Of a DNA stretch of 64,000 nt, positions 36,580 to 44,984 are shown piece after piece (the first letter of the stretch is position 1; each line of letters opens with the position of its first letter). The position numbers were made by a program, and so were the translations under genes. This DNA is from Alkalicoccus halolimnae (GTDB lineage Bacteria > Bacillota > Bacilli > Bacillales > Salisediminibacteriaceae): contig NZ_CP144914.1 in assembly GCF_008014775.2 (NCBI RefSeq), forward strand, positions 3,038,001 to 3,102,000, given 5' to 3'. A model generated the notes under the pieces. It was not told the DNA's origin and did not search any database. It saw only the letters and a list, made by a program, of their open reading frames with translations.

Positions 36580-36955
36580 GAAACGAAGACGCACGTTCAT
36601 CGCTTACCTGCTTTATTTTCAAGGTATATAAATTGAACTTAATATCTGTATAGATAGCATGTGTGACCTTGAAACCCGTCTTCTTCAGCGAAAGAAAGAA
36701 GGAGGTTACCATTTTTAGCGGCCGACCGTTCCTGCCGGAAGAACAGAATAACAGTAGTGACCGCTGGAGTGGACATGGGGGGACTCCGGGGCGAATAAGG
36801 TCGAGTCGAAGATCCATTCCCGCCCGACCAAAGGAAGGAAAGGATTAGCTGAGGCCCGCCCGGAAAGCGTCCTCATGAAAACGAAAGCGGCTGGTTACAG
36901 AAGCGGAAATGAATTATGAAGTTCAACATATACAGCCTTACTTTAAAAGCCGCAG
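36580..36955. repeat. Dispersed intergenic repeat, family B/D, right inverted copy
   Basis: The block 36633-36926 (TTGAACTT to AAGTTCAA, 294 bp) is the reverse complement counterpart of 33371-33665, and similarity continues for about 30 bases beyond the AAGTTCAA end. To the left, ATGGAAACGAAGACGCACGT...CTTTATTTTCAAGG is the B-type right module. The core at about 36772-36875 reads CATGGGGGGACTCCGGGGCG ... CGCCCGGAAAGCGTCCTCATG. The remaining gap to the sulfurtransferase (36956-37110) shows only its ribosome binding site. Confidence 0.8.
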
Positions 36956-37110
36956 TAATAGGCATAAGCGGTTTGAGTAGATTAGTTAATTTTAGATTTA
37001 TTGGAAGATACAGCTTAATTTCACGAAGTGTCCATATGAGTAAAGCACGTGGTTGATTATAATAGAAAGCTTCGCTTCAACTGCACGCTATGTATAAGGA
37101 GGTTTTTTTA

Positions 37111-37992
37111 GTGATTGAATCACCACTAGTAAGTACGGACTGGCTGTATAAAAACTTAAGCAATAGTAACGTTATTATTTTGGAAGCAACAGTATTTCTA
37201 GAATCTTCGAGCGATGGTCCTAAAATAACTTCCGGAGAAGAAGCGTATAAAAAATCCCATATTCCCAAGGCCCTTTTTGCGGATCTTCTGAAAGATTTTT
37301 CAGATCCAGACGCTCCTTATCCTTTTACTGCACTGCCTCATAAAGATTTTGTCAGGAAGGCACGTACTTTCGGAGTAAATAACAGCTCTACAGTTGTTAT
37401 TTATGACAGAGGTTCTTCTGCTGGTAACGAGATCCACGCTTCAGACTGGGCCTCCAGACTCTGGTGGCAGTTCCGCCTCTCCGGACACGAACAAGTATAT
37501 GTACTCGCAGGGGGATGGAAAAAATGGACGGAAGAAGAGAAACCTGTCACCGCAGAACTTCATACGCCTCAGGAAACAGGAACATTTCAGGGGTCCTACC
37601 GTTCTGAATTATATGCAACAGAAAAAGAAGTTGAACAGGCAATAACAGACAGCAGTATACTGCTCATGAACTGTCTTTCCAAAGCTGATTTTCATGGACA
37701 AACCAATAATTACCCAAGGAAAGGCCATATCCCTGGAAGCGAAAATGTTTTTTTCGGAGATGTTTCCAGCAAAGAAAGCGGCTCACTTCCTTCTTCAGAA
37801 ATACTAAGGCAGATCTTCGAAAGGACTGGAGCTCTCGATCCGGAAAAAAAAGTGATTACTTACTGCGGAGGCGGTATTGCGGCAACATGGAACGCTCTTG
37901 TTCTTGCGAGCCTCGGTAGAAAAGAAGTAGCGGTTTACGATGGCTCCCTGCTCGAATGGATGGATCAGCCCGATAACCCTCTTGAAAAATAA
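37111..37992 (+). CDS. Sulfurtransferase with two rhodanese domains
   Basis: Transfers sulfane sulfur (thiosulfate or 3-mercaptopyruvate type). The GTG at 37111 is chosen because AAGGAGG lies 8 bases upstream; the in-frame ATG at 37090 lies before that site. The 293 residues form two rhodanese domains (about 1-140 and 155-290). The active-site cysteine is in TYCGGGIAATW, near residue 258. The CGGG-type loop differs from both CRKGVT (thiosulfate) and CGSGVT (mercaptopyruvate), so the donor is uncertain. It stands alone between repeats and a probable bidirectional terminator. Confidence 0.9.
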   Translation: MIESPLVSTDWLYKNLSNSNVIILEATVFLESSSDGPKITSGEEAYKKSHIPKALFADLLKDFSDPDAPYPFTALPHKDFVRKARTFGVNNSSTVVIYDRGSSAGNEIHASDWASRLWWQFRLSGHEQVYVLAGGWKKWTEEEKPVTAELHTPQETGTFQGSYRSELYATEKEVEQAITDSSILLMNCLSKADFHGQTNNYPRKGHIPGSENVFFGDVSSKESGSLPSSEILRQIFERTGALDPEKKVITYCGGGIAATWNALVLASLGRKEVAVYDGSLLEWMDQPDNPLEK

Positions 37993-38032
37993 AAAGCCGG
38001 CTGATCCAGGATTTCCCCGGACAGCCAGCTTC
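37990..38032. terminator. Probable bidirectional terminator
   Basis: AAGCCGGCTGATCC pairs imperfectly with GGACAGCCAGCTT (two bulged bases), flanked by an A-run on the left. It lies between the convergent sulfurtransferase and DUF4870 genes. Confidence 0.5.
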
Positions 38033-38058
38033 AGAATATTCTCACTTAAGCTGTGTTA

Positions 38059-38412
38059 TCAAGACATTTTTTCAATTTGTTCCCTTGAAAATTTCCCGGC
38101 GACAGGAAACTCGTACCATTCTCCCTGATACGCTTTTACCATACAGAGAATCCAGATAATAAGAGCTGCCGGTGTAATAAGAATGCTGAGAATCCAGCCG
38201 ATTATTGGTATAAATCCAAGTATAGTATTAAGAACAAGCAGGGCTACGGAAAGAACAATCGACTGCATCGCGTGGTAACGGACAAATTTGTTGTCTTTTT
38301 CCATAAACAAAAATATTAATCCTGTAATAAATCCCAAAACATAGCTGAGCGTTGCTGCTGTGTTCTGCGATAATCCTGAACTGCTGGCAGATGGCGGTTG
38401 TTTTTCCTGCAT
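38059..38412 (-). CDS. DUF4870 (Tic20-like) membrane protein
   Basis: Small integral membrane protein of 117 residues with three to four hydrophobic helices (about 18-35, 50-68, 70-95). The DUF4870 signature is visible in MEKDNKFVRYHAMQSI and IIWILCMVKAYQGEWYEFP. Function unknown. GGAGGGATG precedes the ATG. It has a short Ser/Gln-rich cytoplasmic N-terminus. Probably transcribed alone; its upstream gap contains the divergent yyaC promoter. Confidence 0.85.
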   Translation of the reverse strand: MQEKQPPSASSSGLSQNTAATLSYVLGFITGLIFLFMEKDNKFVRYHAMQSIVLSVALLVLNTILGFIPIIGWILSILITPAALIIWILCMVKAYQGEWYEFPVAGKFSREQIEKMS

Positions 38413-38616
38413 TTTTCATCCCTCCAAAAATTCTCATAGTCATCCTGCACCCTTATTGTACCATATTTTCACTATTTGAGTATTTATTTTTGTAATTTTC
38501 AGTTTATAATATTCTTAAAGGAGTTTTCTACGGAGCCGGGTTTTAGGACCAGGGGAAGCTGTTCTGGATTTCAGTAATCTCTCTATTGTTAAATATGGAA
38601 AATATTTAAAAAAGTA

Positions 38617-38644
38617 TTGCTTTCTCTTTAGTGTACGTTATAAT
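38617..38644 (+). promoter_or_regulatory. Probable promoter of yyaC
   Basis: TTGCTT (38617-38622) and TATAAT (38639-38644) with 16-base spacing, 38 bases before the yyaC start codon. A sporulation sigma factor would be expected for this gene, so this sigma-A-like match should be treated with care. Confidence 0.5.
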
Positions 38645-38682
38645 GAACATATCCTATTTTTATAGCGAACGGAGGGTGTTTA

Positions 38683-39315
38683 ATGAATGAACCGTCTTCT
38701 AACCGTCTGACCAGATATTCATCCGAATCTGTCACTGCCCCGGACGAACTTACCGCTGCTATTTTAAACAAGACTGCCGCAGTTAATTTACCTATCGTTA
38801 TCGTCTGTATCGGCACCGACCGCTCCACAGGAGATTCACTCGGTCCTCTTACAGGGTCCCTTCTGGAAGAAAAAATGCCTTCACAATTTTTTATTTATGG
38901 AACTCTTGAAAATCCTGTCCATGCTAAAAACCTTCACCTCACTATGCAGCATATTGAAAAAGTGCACCCGGCTTCTTTTATTATCGCAGTTGATGCAAGT
39001 CTTGGCCGCAGGGAAAATGTCGGTACCATCGTTTTGGGCGAAGGACCTTTGTTTCCGGGCGCTGCGCTCAACCGCACCCTTTCTCCAGTAGGAGATTTAT
39101 ACTTAACCGGCATTATAAACGTTTCAGGTTTCATGGAGTTTTCCGTGCTTCAGAACACACGTCTGCACATCGTTATGAAAATTGCGCGCTTGCTCTCCCA
39201 GGCCCTCTATGCCGCAGATCAGGAAAAGCAGCGTGAATTTTCTGCACTATCCGATAAAACTACAAATGTGGTCCCTTTCCCTCCATGGAAAAACAAAGAA
39301 GCAGAACCGCTGTAA
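38683..39315 (+). CDS. yyaC: Spore protease YyaC (DUF1256)
   Basis: Member of the YyaC family, structurally related to the germination protease Gpr and found in endospore formers. The 210 residues show VIVCIGTDRSTGDSLGPLTG (about 44-63) and AVDASLGRRENVGTI (about 100-115), both family hallmarks. GAACGGAGGG precedes the ATG. A longer N-terminus than B. subtilis YyaC is rich in Ser/Thr. Its presence supports that this organism forms spores. Convergent with dbpA, sharing a terminator that overlaps its last codons. Confidence 0.9.
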   Translation: MNEPSSNRLTRYSSESVTAPDELTAAILNKTAAVNLPIVIVCIGTDRSTGDSLGPLTGSLLEEKMPSQFFIYGTLENPVHAKNLHLTMQHIEKVHPASFIIAVDASLGRRENVGTIVLGEGPLFPGAALNRTLSPVGDLYLTGIINVSGFMEFSVLQNTRLHIVMKIARLLSQALYAADQEKQREFSALSDKTTNVVPFPPWKNKEAEPL

Positions 39316-39333
39316 CCGGTTCTGCTTCTTTCT
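39301..39333. terminator. Terminator overlapping the end of yyaC
   Basis: GCAGAACCG / CGGTTCTGC, a 9-bp stem with a 7-base loop, then TTCTTTCT. It includes the yyaC stop codon and lies next to the dbpA stop on the other strand, so it may serve both. Confidence 0.75.
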
Positions 39334-39335
39334 GT

Positions 39336-40766
39336 CTATCTTCTTGCTTCTCTTACTTTTAAATTCTTTCCTTTCACCTTTCGTTCCTGCATATCCTGAA
39401 GAACCACGGATCCTTTACCGTTGAGAATATCAACATAAGTAGCCAATGATTCTACGGTAATAATTCCAATGTCATCAGCTTCAATACCGGGAATCGAGGT
39501 GATTGTACCGACAAAATCAAAAGCTCGAAGCTTTTTCTTTTTTCCTCCATTAAAATAAAGCTTAGTAATGTTCTTTTCCAGAGGGGCACTCTTGTCTTTT
39601 TTAAGCTGAGGAACTTCATTCATTTTCTGCTGAAAAGATTTCTCTTCAAGGGCTGTTGTGAAAGGTACCGGCTCCAGGTCTACTTCTGTTTTTAAACGGC
39701 GTCCGATCATATCCGCATAACGCCTTTCCTGAGGAATAACAAAGGTCACCGCTTTTCCCTCTTTGCCTGCCCGCGCCGTCCGCCCTGTCCGGTGAATAAA
39801 TTTCTCCGTTTCAATAGGAACATCCACGTTTATAACAAGAGGCATATCAAGCACATCAATTCCCCGTGCTGCTACGTCAGAAGCAATAAGATAGCGGGTT
39901 GTGCCGCGCTTAAATTCTTCCATAACCTGAGTCCGTTCTTTTTGTTCGAGCCCTCCGTGGATTTTATCGCAGGAGAGGCCCCGATCCTTCAAGTAGGAGG
40001 TCAGTTCATCAACCATATCCTTCTGGTTGCAGAACAGTACAGCTGATTCCGGCTGTTCTTTCACGAGAAATTTATAGAGATCTTCTATTTTCGTTTCCCG
40101 GGAGGTCTCCAGCCAGGTAAAATCAATATGAGGCTTTTCTTCCAGTACAGTCTCAATAATTTCCGGCTCATTCATATACTTTTCTGAAAGCTTAATCACT
40201 TTTTGCGGGAGCGTTGCTGAGAACAAAGAAGTGATTCGTTCTTTGGGTACTTCAGCAAGGATATGCTCGACCTGGTCGATAAAACCCATATTCAGCATTT
40301 CATCTGCTTCATCAAGTACCACGTACTTAACATTCTCCAAATTTAGTGTGCCTTTTTCTATATGATCCAATACTCTTCCCGGTGTACCGGTAACAATGTG
40401 GACCTTTTGATTCAGTTCCACCCGCTGAGGAGCTGCCGGCTGCTGACCGACGAGGAGAGCTGCTTTTAAACGTTTAAACCGTCCAATATTCTGAATGTCT
40501 TCTTTTACCTGCATAGCCAGTTCCCGGGTCGGTGTCAGCACAAGTGCCTGAGGTTTATTTTCCTCCCAGACAGCTTTCTCACACATCGGCACAGCAAAGG
40601 CAGCTGTTTTCCCGCTTCCTGTTTTCGCTTTTACTATAACATCGCTGCCTTCCAGCAGCCTGGGTATAACAAGGCTCTGAACTTCCGTCGCCTGTTCGTA
40701 TTTCATTCCTGCGAGCGCTTCACGAATTTCTCCACTTAGTTGAAACTGTTCGAACGTATTACTCAT
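39336..40766 (-). CDS. dbpA: DEAD-box RNA helicase DbpA/YxiN
   Basis: ATP-dependent helicase that acts in 50S subunit assembly through 23S rRNA hairpin 92. The 476 residues have the full motif set: Q motif, AKTGSGKT (about 47-54), PTRELA, TPGRVLDH, DEAD (near 153), SAT, and HRTGRTARAGKEG. A C-terminal RNA-binding DbpA domain (about 400-475) includes KKKKLRAFDFVGTI. The extended tail distinguishes it from CshA/CshB. The start codon lies in a normal leader. Convergent with yyaC. Confidence 0.94.
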   Translation of the reverse strand: MSNTFEQFQLSGEIREALAGMKYEQATEVQSLVIPRLLEGSDVIVKAKTGSGKTAAFAVPMCEKAVWEENKPQALVLTPTRELAMQVKEDIQNIGRFKRLKAALLVGQQPAAPQRVELNQKVHIVTGTPGRVLDHIEKGTLNLENVKYVVLDEADEMLNMGFIDQVEHILAEVPKERITSLFSATLPQKVIKLSEKYMNEPEIIETVLEEKPHIDFTWLETSRETKIEDLYKFLVKEQPESAVLFCNQKDMVDELTSYLKDRGLSCDKIHGGLEQKERTQVMEEFKRGTTRYLIASDVAARGIDVLDMPLVINVDVPIETEKFIHRTGRTARAGKEGKAVTFVIPQERRYADMIGRRLKTEVDLEPVPFTTALEEKSFQQKMNEVPQLKKDKSAPLEKNITKLYFNGGKKKKLRAFDFVGTITSIPGIEADDIGIITVESLATYVDILNGKGSVVLQDMQERKVKGKNLKVREARR

Positions 40767-40899
40767 TAATAAAACCTCTTCCTTCTATCACTCAAATATC
40801 AATTTACCTCTTCTTATCATACTACGATTTTATCTTCCATGCTTTGCTTTCAATGAAATTGTAATTAATAATTTTTAAACAGGTCTTTTTTCTGCTGAC

Positions 40900-40996
40900 C
40901 TGAAATGGAAACGAAAGCGTCTGCCTGAAGTGGAAATCATTCACGATGTACAAAATCCCTTTCTTAACAGCGGCTTACGAAATTGATTCATGCATT
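40900..40996. repeat. Dispersed intergenic repeat, family C, right half
   Basis: GAAACGAAAGCGTCTGCCTG, then TGAAGTGGAAATCATTCAC and ACGAAATTGATTCATG match the right half of the 33674 element. No left half is present. The rest of the 40767-41142 gap shows only the leader of the lipoprotein gene. Confidence 0.65.
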
Positions 40997-41142
40997 ATAA
41001 TACTCCTATAAATAAAATATGTGAAAGTGTCTAAACGACTATAACGATGTTTAATAAAATCGCAGAAGTGATACAAGATTACTATGAACGAAACTTCTGC
41101 AATTCTTAAAGAAGTTTTATATTTTTAGAGGAGGAATTTCAC

Positions 41143-41529
41143 ATGAAAAAACAACTATCACTATCTGTACTTTCCGGAGTTTTTGCAGTAGGAATGCTTG
41201 CTGCCTGCGGAGATGGGGGAAATGAAGAAACAAATGATCCAGCAAACGGCGGTAACAATACGGAGATGGAAGATAACACTGGTGATGACCCAGCTGGTAA
41301 TACAGAAAATGATCCGATGAGCGATGATGACGACGATGACGATGATGCTACTATGAACGATGACGACGACGATGATGATGACGCTACTATGAACGATGAC
41401 GATGACGACGATGACGCTACTATGAACGATGATGACGATGATGCTGCTATGAACGATGACGATGACGATGACGACGACGATGATGACGATGCCTCTATGA
41501 ACGACGACGATGACGATGACGATATGTAA
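41143..41529 (+). CDS. Poly-aspartate lipoprotein
   Basis: Exported lipoprotein of 128 residues, not recognised as a known family. The signal peptide ends in a lipobox (GMLAAC, lipidated Cys near 23). A Gly/Asn/Glu-rich linker follows to about residue 58. The rest consists of aspartate runs of 8, 8, 7, 5, 12 and 7 separated by four-residue spacers ATMN, ATMN, ATMN, AAMN and ASMN. GAT and GAC codons alternate irregularly. GAGGAGG precedes the ATG and a terminator follows. Dense surface carboxylates suggest divalent-cation binding or a hydrated surface coat, but this is inference. The antisense serine-rich frame is a shadow. Confidence 0.85.
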   Translation: MKKQLSLSVLSGVFAVGMLAACGDGGNEETNDPANGGNNTEMEDNTGDDPAGNTENDPMSDDDDDDDDATMNDDDDDDDDATMNDDDDDDDATMNDDDDDAAMNDDDDDDDDDDDDASMNDDDDDDDM

Positions 41530-41579
41530 TCAAGCTTCTTATTAATATCATTCGTTGGTAAACTGTTGTTTATCAACGA

Positions 41580-41615
41580 AAAAAAGGACTTCCCGAATCA
41601 GGGAAGTCCTTTTTT
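41580..41615 (+). terminator. Terminator of the poly-Asp lipoprotein, left member of a duplicated pair
   Basis: AAAAAGGACTTCCC / GGGAAGTCCTTTTTT with loop GAATCA. Near-identical to the hairpin at 42026-42061 across repeat A2. Confidence 0.9.
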
Positions 41616-42025
41616 CAGGCTGTTTACAAAGTAATTCTTCCTGTATAAGTATACAGTTGGCTGTTTCCACTTTCGAAGAGTCGATTTCCGGAGGGAACTC
41701 TCTCAGCTGACCTGCTTTTCATAAAACAAAGAATCATTCTTCCGGAGTCACCTTCTACAGCTCCAGCATCTGAACAAAAAGAAAGACTTTGCTGCGAAAA
41801 CAAGCGTACTTCATACAGGTTTTTCCTATAAAAAAAGTGATTTTCTCTGCAGTGTCCGGCGGGGACGCCAGTGGGATTAAAGCGCAGTCTGAAGATCCTT
41901 TCCAATGCAGCAGGCATTGGAAATAGCTGAAGACAAGCCCCACGGCAAGCTTCCGCCGGTAAGCGCAGGAGAAAATGCAAGGAATAGAATAAATAAACTT
42001 CTTTCTTTACTTAATCAACACTCTG
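41616..42025. repeat. Terminator-flanked intergenic repeat, family A, copy 2
   Basis: A 410-bp unit exactly between two duplicated terminators. Ends are imperfect inverted repeats: CAGGCTGTTTACAAAGTAA at the left and, inverted, CAGAGTGTTGATTAAGTAA at the right (14 of 19 matching). It holds an inverted core at about 41660-41765 and a direct core at about 41850-41965 (CCGGCGGGGACGCCAGTGGG ... CCCCACGGCAAGCTTCCGCCGG). About 85-90% similar by eye to 51896-52288. No gene is seen. Confidence 0.85.
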
Positions 42026-42061
42026 AAAAAAGGACTTCCCGAAATCAGGGAAGTCCTTTTT
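42026..42061 (-). terminator. Terminator for the minus-strand barrel gene, right member of the duplicated pair
   Basis: AAAAAAGGACTTCCC / GGGAAGTCCTTTTT with loop GAAATCA, one base longer than in the left copy. It is 135 bases beyond the stop of the 42197 gene on the minus strand. A four-unit AGAAT microsatellite lies between, at 42149-42172. Confidence 0.85.
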
Positions 42062-42196
42062 CGTCGTTAAATGCTGTTCCCGGATGCAGGAGCAGGAAAG
42101 GGAAGCAGTTCCCAGTGAACAGCAGGAATTTCCGGCACCTTACAGGTAAAAGAATAGAATAGAATAGAATATAAATGATAACCTGCGGGAGATCAG

Positions 42197-43888
42197 CTAT
42201 TTACGGTTTTTCATTAATTCACAGCAGGAAAGGAAACTTGAAACATTATGCTGTGTATAATCATTACGAAGCTCATAAGAAACGAGACTTTCATGAAGTG
42301 CTCCTGTACAAAGCTGCTTGTAATCATAATACATAACGGATTCCGGCCTCAGCTGCATCTGCAGTTGAAATAAAATCCCTTTTTTCATTGCCTCGTAATA
42401 TACAGCAGCTTCTTTATAAAGACCATTATCTTCCGCAAGACGAACAGCAGCACCTAACCCTTCACTTCTGCAAGCAGTTGGAGTGGAACGAGGGATCCCT
42501 TTCATCTCATAAGATCCCGGCCATTCAGGATCATGACCCGCTTCTTTTTCCCGCTGGGTTTTCACAATCGCCCCGGCTACAAAAAGAGCGTGATCAAGAT
42601 AATCCTTATTTTCTCTTTCCGTATGGAGATCATAAAGTGCATACAGTAGCCAGTGGTCATGTTCTACTGTTTCTTCCGTTACATTTTTATCACGTTGATG
42701 AATTATATATCCGGCCTGGCCTTCGCAGGCATCCAGCCACTTTTCCTGGGGATCAAGGTCATAAAGCCTTGTGAGTCCGAGCATCGCCTCTCCCGGATAA
42801 TAATAAGAGGAGAAGTCGTAAATTTCTCCGGTGGAAAATTTCTGTTTATGAAGACCGAAATTACCGTTCTCTTCCTGTATAGACAGCATCCATTCTCCCA
42901 TCTCCTGCATAAGAGAAAGATACTGTTCATCTCCTGTAACATCTGTGTATTTGGCAAGAGCAACGAGAGCAAGTCCATTACCGCCTAATTTAACGTTATC
43001 TTTTTCAACTATAACTTTCATTTTCTTCTTAGCGTTTGAAATACTTTCCGTTTTACTAACAAGGTAATTTAATGCTCTTTTAATTTCCTGAAGCAGGTTC
43101 TGCTCTGGAAAACGTTCGTACGTTTCCAGCATCGAATACACTGTACCAGCGTGCCTAAGAATATTATATGCTTCAGCTGCCCTGCCCGCCGCAGGATCGT
43201 AAGAATAAAGAAATTTCCCTTCTTCGTTAACGACATGCTGAAAATAATTATCTCTTGAAAGCTTCACGGCATATTCAAGAATATCCTCTGTTAATTCACT
43301 GTAAAGCCTATGTCCGCGGAAAAGCGGCATCGTTCCCGTTTCATCGATAAAGTAGGAAATCGTCCGGAAAAAGGAAAATTCCACTTTTTCTTTCCCCGTA
43401 AACAAATGACCCAGCTTCCCGTTGTGCAGCTGGAAATGTTTTTCCGCAGGTCGGAACATCCGCTCTCTTCGCAGTTGTTTTTCTTCAATCAGCTGGTAAG
43501 CTTCTACTTCTTCCGGTAGAAAAGCCGCTTCCCACATACCATCCAGCAGGAAACCGTCCTCTCTTCTTTTATAGAAGAGTTTATGTTTATTCATATGTAT
43601 TACCTGTGGGGTTTTCATCGTTTTTACAATATCCAGCTTAACGTATTCCGACTGAAAAGCAGGTGAAATATTCCGGTGAAAAACTTTTAGTGCTTTTTCT
43701 GCCGCTTCCTGAAACGTTTTTCCTTTTCCGGTTACAACGTGCGCACGTGTCATTTTGTCCGACACAGAAAGAAATATTACCATCTCTCCTTCCCCGTCCC
43801 GATAAATGTCCTCCTTAATTTCTAAATGAGGCGCTGCCCCTTCTTTATTCTGCACGGCATAAAGCAGCTGTTTCATCGTTTTATCCAT
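42197..43888 (-). CDS. Alpha/alpha-barrel (six-hairpin glycosidase-like) protein of unknown function
   Basis: A 563-residue cytoplasmic protein starting at the ATG at 43888 (GAGGAGAG upstream). The C-terminal ~350 residues have repeated helical hairpins with aromatic and acidic motifs (GNGLALVALAKY, YYYPGEAMLGLTRLY, HDHWLLYALYDL, TACRSEGLGAAVRLAE) as in (alpha/alpha)6-barrel proteins acting on sugars or polymers, such as N-acylglucosamine epimerases and GH88/GH105 enzymes. The N-terminal ~200 residues do not match anything I know. No signal peptide. Related proteins are found near polysaccharide genes in other bacilli, but the reaction cannot be stated. Confidence 0.75.
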   Translation of the reverse strand: MDKTMKQLLYAVQNKEGAAPHLEIKEDIYRDGEGEMVIFLSVSDKMTRAHVVTGKGKTFQEAAEKALKVFHRNISPAFQSEYVKLDIVKTMKTPQVIHMNKHKLFYKRREDGFLLDGMWEAAFLPEEVEAYQLIEEKQLRRERMFRPAEKHFQLHNGKLGHLFTGKEKVEFSFFRTISYFIDETGTMPLFRGHRLYSELTEDILEYAVKLSRDNYFQHVVNEEGKFLYSYDPAAGRAAEAYNILRHAGTVYSMLETYERFPEQNLLQEIKRALNYLVSKTESISNAKKKMKVIVEKDNVKLGGNGLALVALAKYTDVTGDEQYLSLMQEMGEWMLSIQEENGNFGLHKQKFSTGEIYDFSSYYYPGEAMLGLTRLYDLDPQEKWLDACEGQAGYIIHQRDKNVTEETVEHDHWLLYALYDLHTERENKDYLDHALFVAGAIVKTQREKEAGHDPEWPGSYEMKGIPRSTPTACRSEGLGAAVRLAEDNGLYKEAAVYYEAMKKGILFQLQMQLRPESVMYYDYKQLCTGALHESLVSYELRNDYTQHNVSSFLSCCELMKNRK

Positions 43889-44082
43889 ATGTCTCTCCTC
43901 TTTTTCGTTATTACCTGCATGATAAGCTTCTTGATAGCACATTTTTATAAGGTTCTGTCAGCGCTTGTTGTTTTTCAGGGTTAATTCACCGCCGACAGGC
44001 AGGCTGTACACTTCCTACTATACAGGATAGGGACATTCGTACACAAAAAATTGATGAATATTCGGCCTCTTCATGTTTTGAA

Positions 44083-44165
44083 CGGCTGTCTTGAAAATAA
44101 AGGATAGAAGCAATAAACGTACGCTTTCGTTTCCATAAGGAACGCAGGCCCTGCTTGAACTTTTT
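44083..44165. repeat. Partial repeat, family B right module
   Basis: GGCTGTCTTGAAAATAAAGG followed by GCAATAAACGTACGCTTTCG and TTTCCATAAGGAACGC is the inverted right module of family B, cut off before the core. The surrounding 43889-44285 gap holds nothing else except the regulator's terminator. Confidence 0.65.
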
Positions 44166-44177
44166 AAATTCGAACAC

Positions 44178-44214
44178 TAAAATCCCCTGCAGAAAGTCGT
44201 TTGCCTGCAGGGGG
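44178..44214 (-). terminator. Rho-independent terminator of the DegU-like regulator
   Basis: Minus strand CCCCTGCAG / CTGCAGGGG, a 9-bp stem with a 12-base loop, then ATTTTAG. About 70 bases beyond the regulator stop. Confidence 0.7.
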
Positions 44215-44285
44215 GTAACTAATTAATATTCTATTACGGGAATGCCATCCGAAAATGACTTACAATGTCTCTGAACCATGAAAGA

Positions 44286-44984
44286 TCAACGGAGGGCATC
44301 GACCCATCCATTTCGGATAATCTTTACCATGGCATCCGTACGGTCGTTTGCGCCGAGCTTTTTAAGCAGATGACTGATGACCGTACTGACCGTGGAAGGA
44401 GCAAGATACATCAGCTCCGCAATATTTCGATTGTTATGGCCATCAAGAATATGCTGAAGAACGGAGCATTCGTTTTTCGTAAGCCGGTACTGGACCTCCT
44501 CTTTTCTTAGAACCAGCCTTTTAATTGGGCGGTCACGGAGTTTTTGATCGTGCAGCTGATGAACCAGGTCCCCATGGAGATTCTGTTCCAGGAAAAAACC
44601 ATATTTATTCAACGTATCTATAATTGCACTTCCGTATGTATATAAGCTGTGGAGGGAAAGAATACCATTCAGCCTGTTTGAAATGTAAGGAACGAGCGAA
44701 GCTTTAGGGCGCCCGACCGTCACCACGAGAACTTTAACCCCTCTCAGCTGCCCCAGAACTCCTTCAATCCACCCTAACGATTCCAAGGAAACAGATTCTA
44801 CAAGCAAAAATACATAGTTTGCTTCGTTTAAAGAGGCATCGCTGTTTTTCTCTATAATGACCTGTTTTTCTGAAAGAATGTCTTTTAAGCGTTGTTCAGA
44901 GCTTCCCGAAAGATAACGATCATAATCAATGATGAGGATCCGATCGTCTACTGCTCTGTCCGCCGTGAGTTGATTTCCATGCAT
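44286..44984 (-). CDS. LuxR-type regulator with degenerate receiver, DegU paralogue
   Basis: DNA-binding regulator of 232 residues. The C-terminal LuxR helix-turn-helix (about 168-230) is close to DegU: LTKNECSVLQHILDGHNNRN, SHLLKKLGANDRTDAMVKII, RNGWV. The N-terminal 125 residues keep a receiver-like outline (RILIIDYDRYL), but the phosphoacceptor aspartate is replaced (NYVFLLVESVS where DegU has VVIMDINMP) and the conserved lysine is missing. It therefore cannot be phosphorylated in the usual way. GGGAGG stands upstream of the ATG. It is alone, between comFC and the barrel gene, and may modulate DegU targets or competence; this is inferred from homology and place. Confidence 0.85.
   Translation of the reverse strand: MHGNQLTADRAVDDRILIIDYDRYLSGSSEQRLKDILSEKQVIIEKNSDASLNEANYVFLLVESVSLESLGWIEGVLGQLRGVKVLVVTVGRPKASLVPYISNRLNGILSLHSLYTYGSAIIDTLNKYGFFLEQNLHGDLVHQLHDQKLRDRPIKRLVLRKEEVQYRLTKNECSVLQHILDGHNNRNIAELMYLAPSTVSTVISHLLKKLGANDRTDAMVKIIRNGWVDALR

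Noticed and set aside
41139..41576. Minus-strand frame rich in serine
   Set aside because: It is the antisense shadow of the GAT/GAC repeats of the poly-Asp lipoprotein; it has no ribosome binding site.
42149..42172. AGAAT microsatellite (four units)
   Set aside because: Too short and isolated to support a phase-variation role; it lies outside any promoter or gene.
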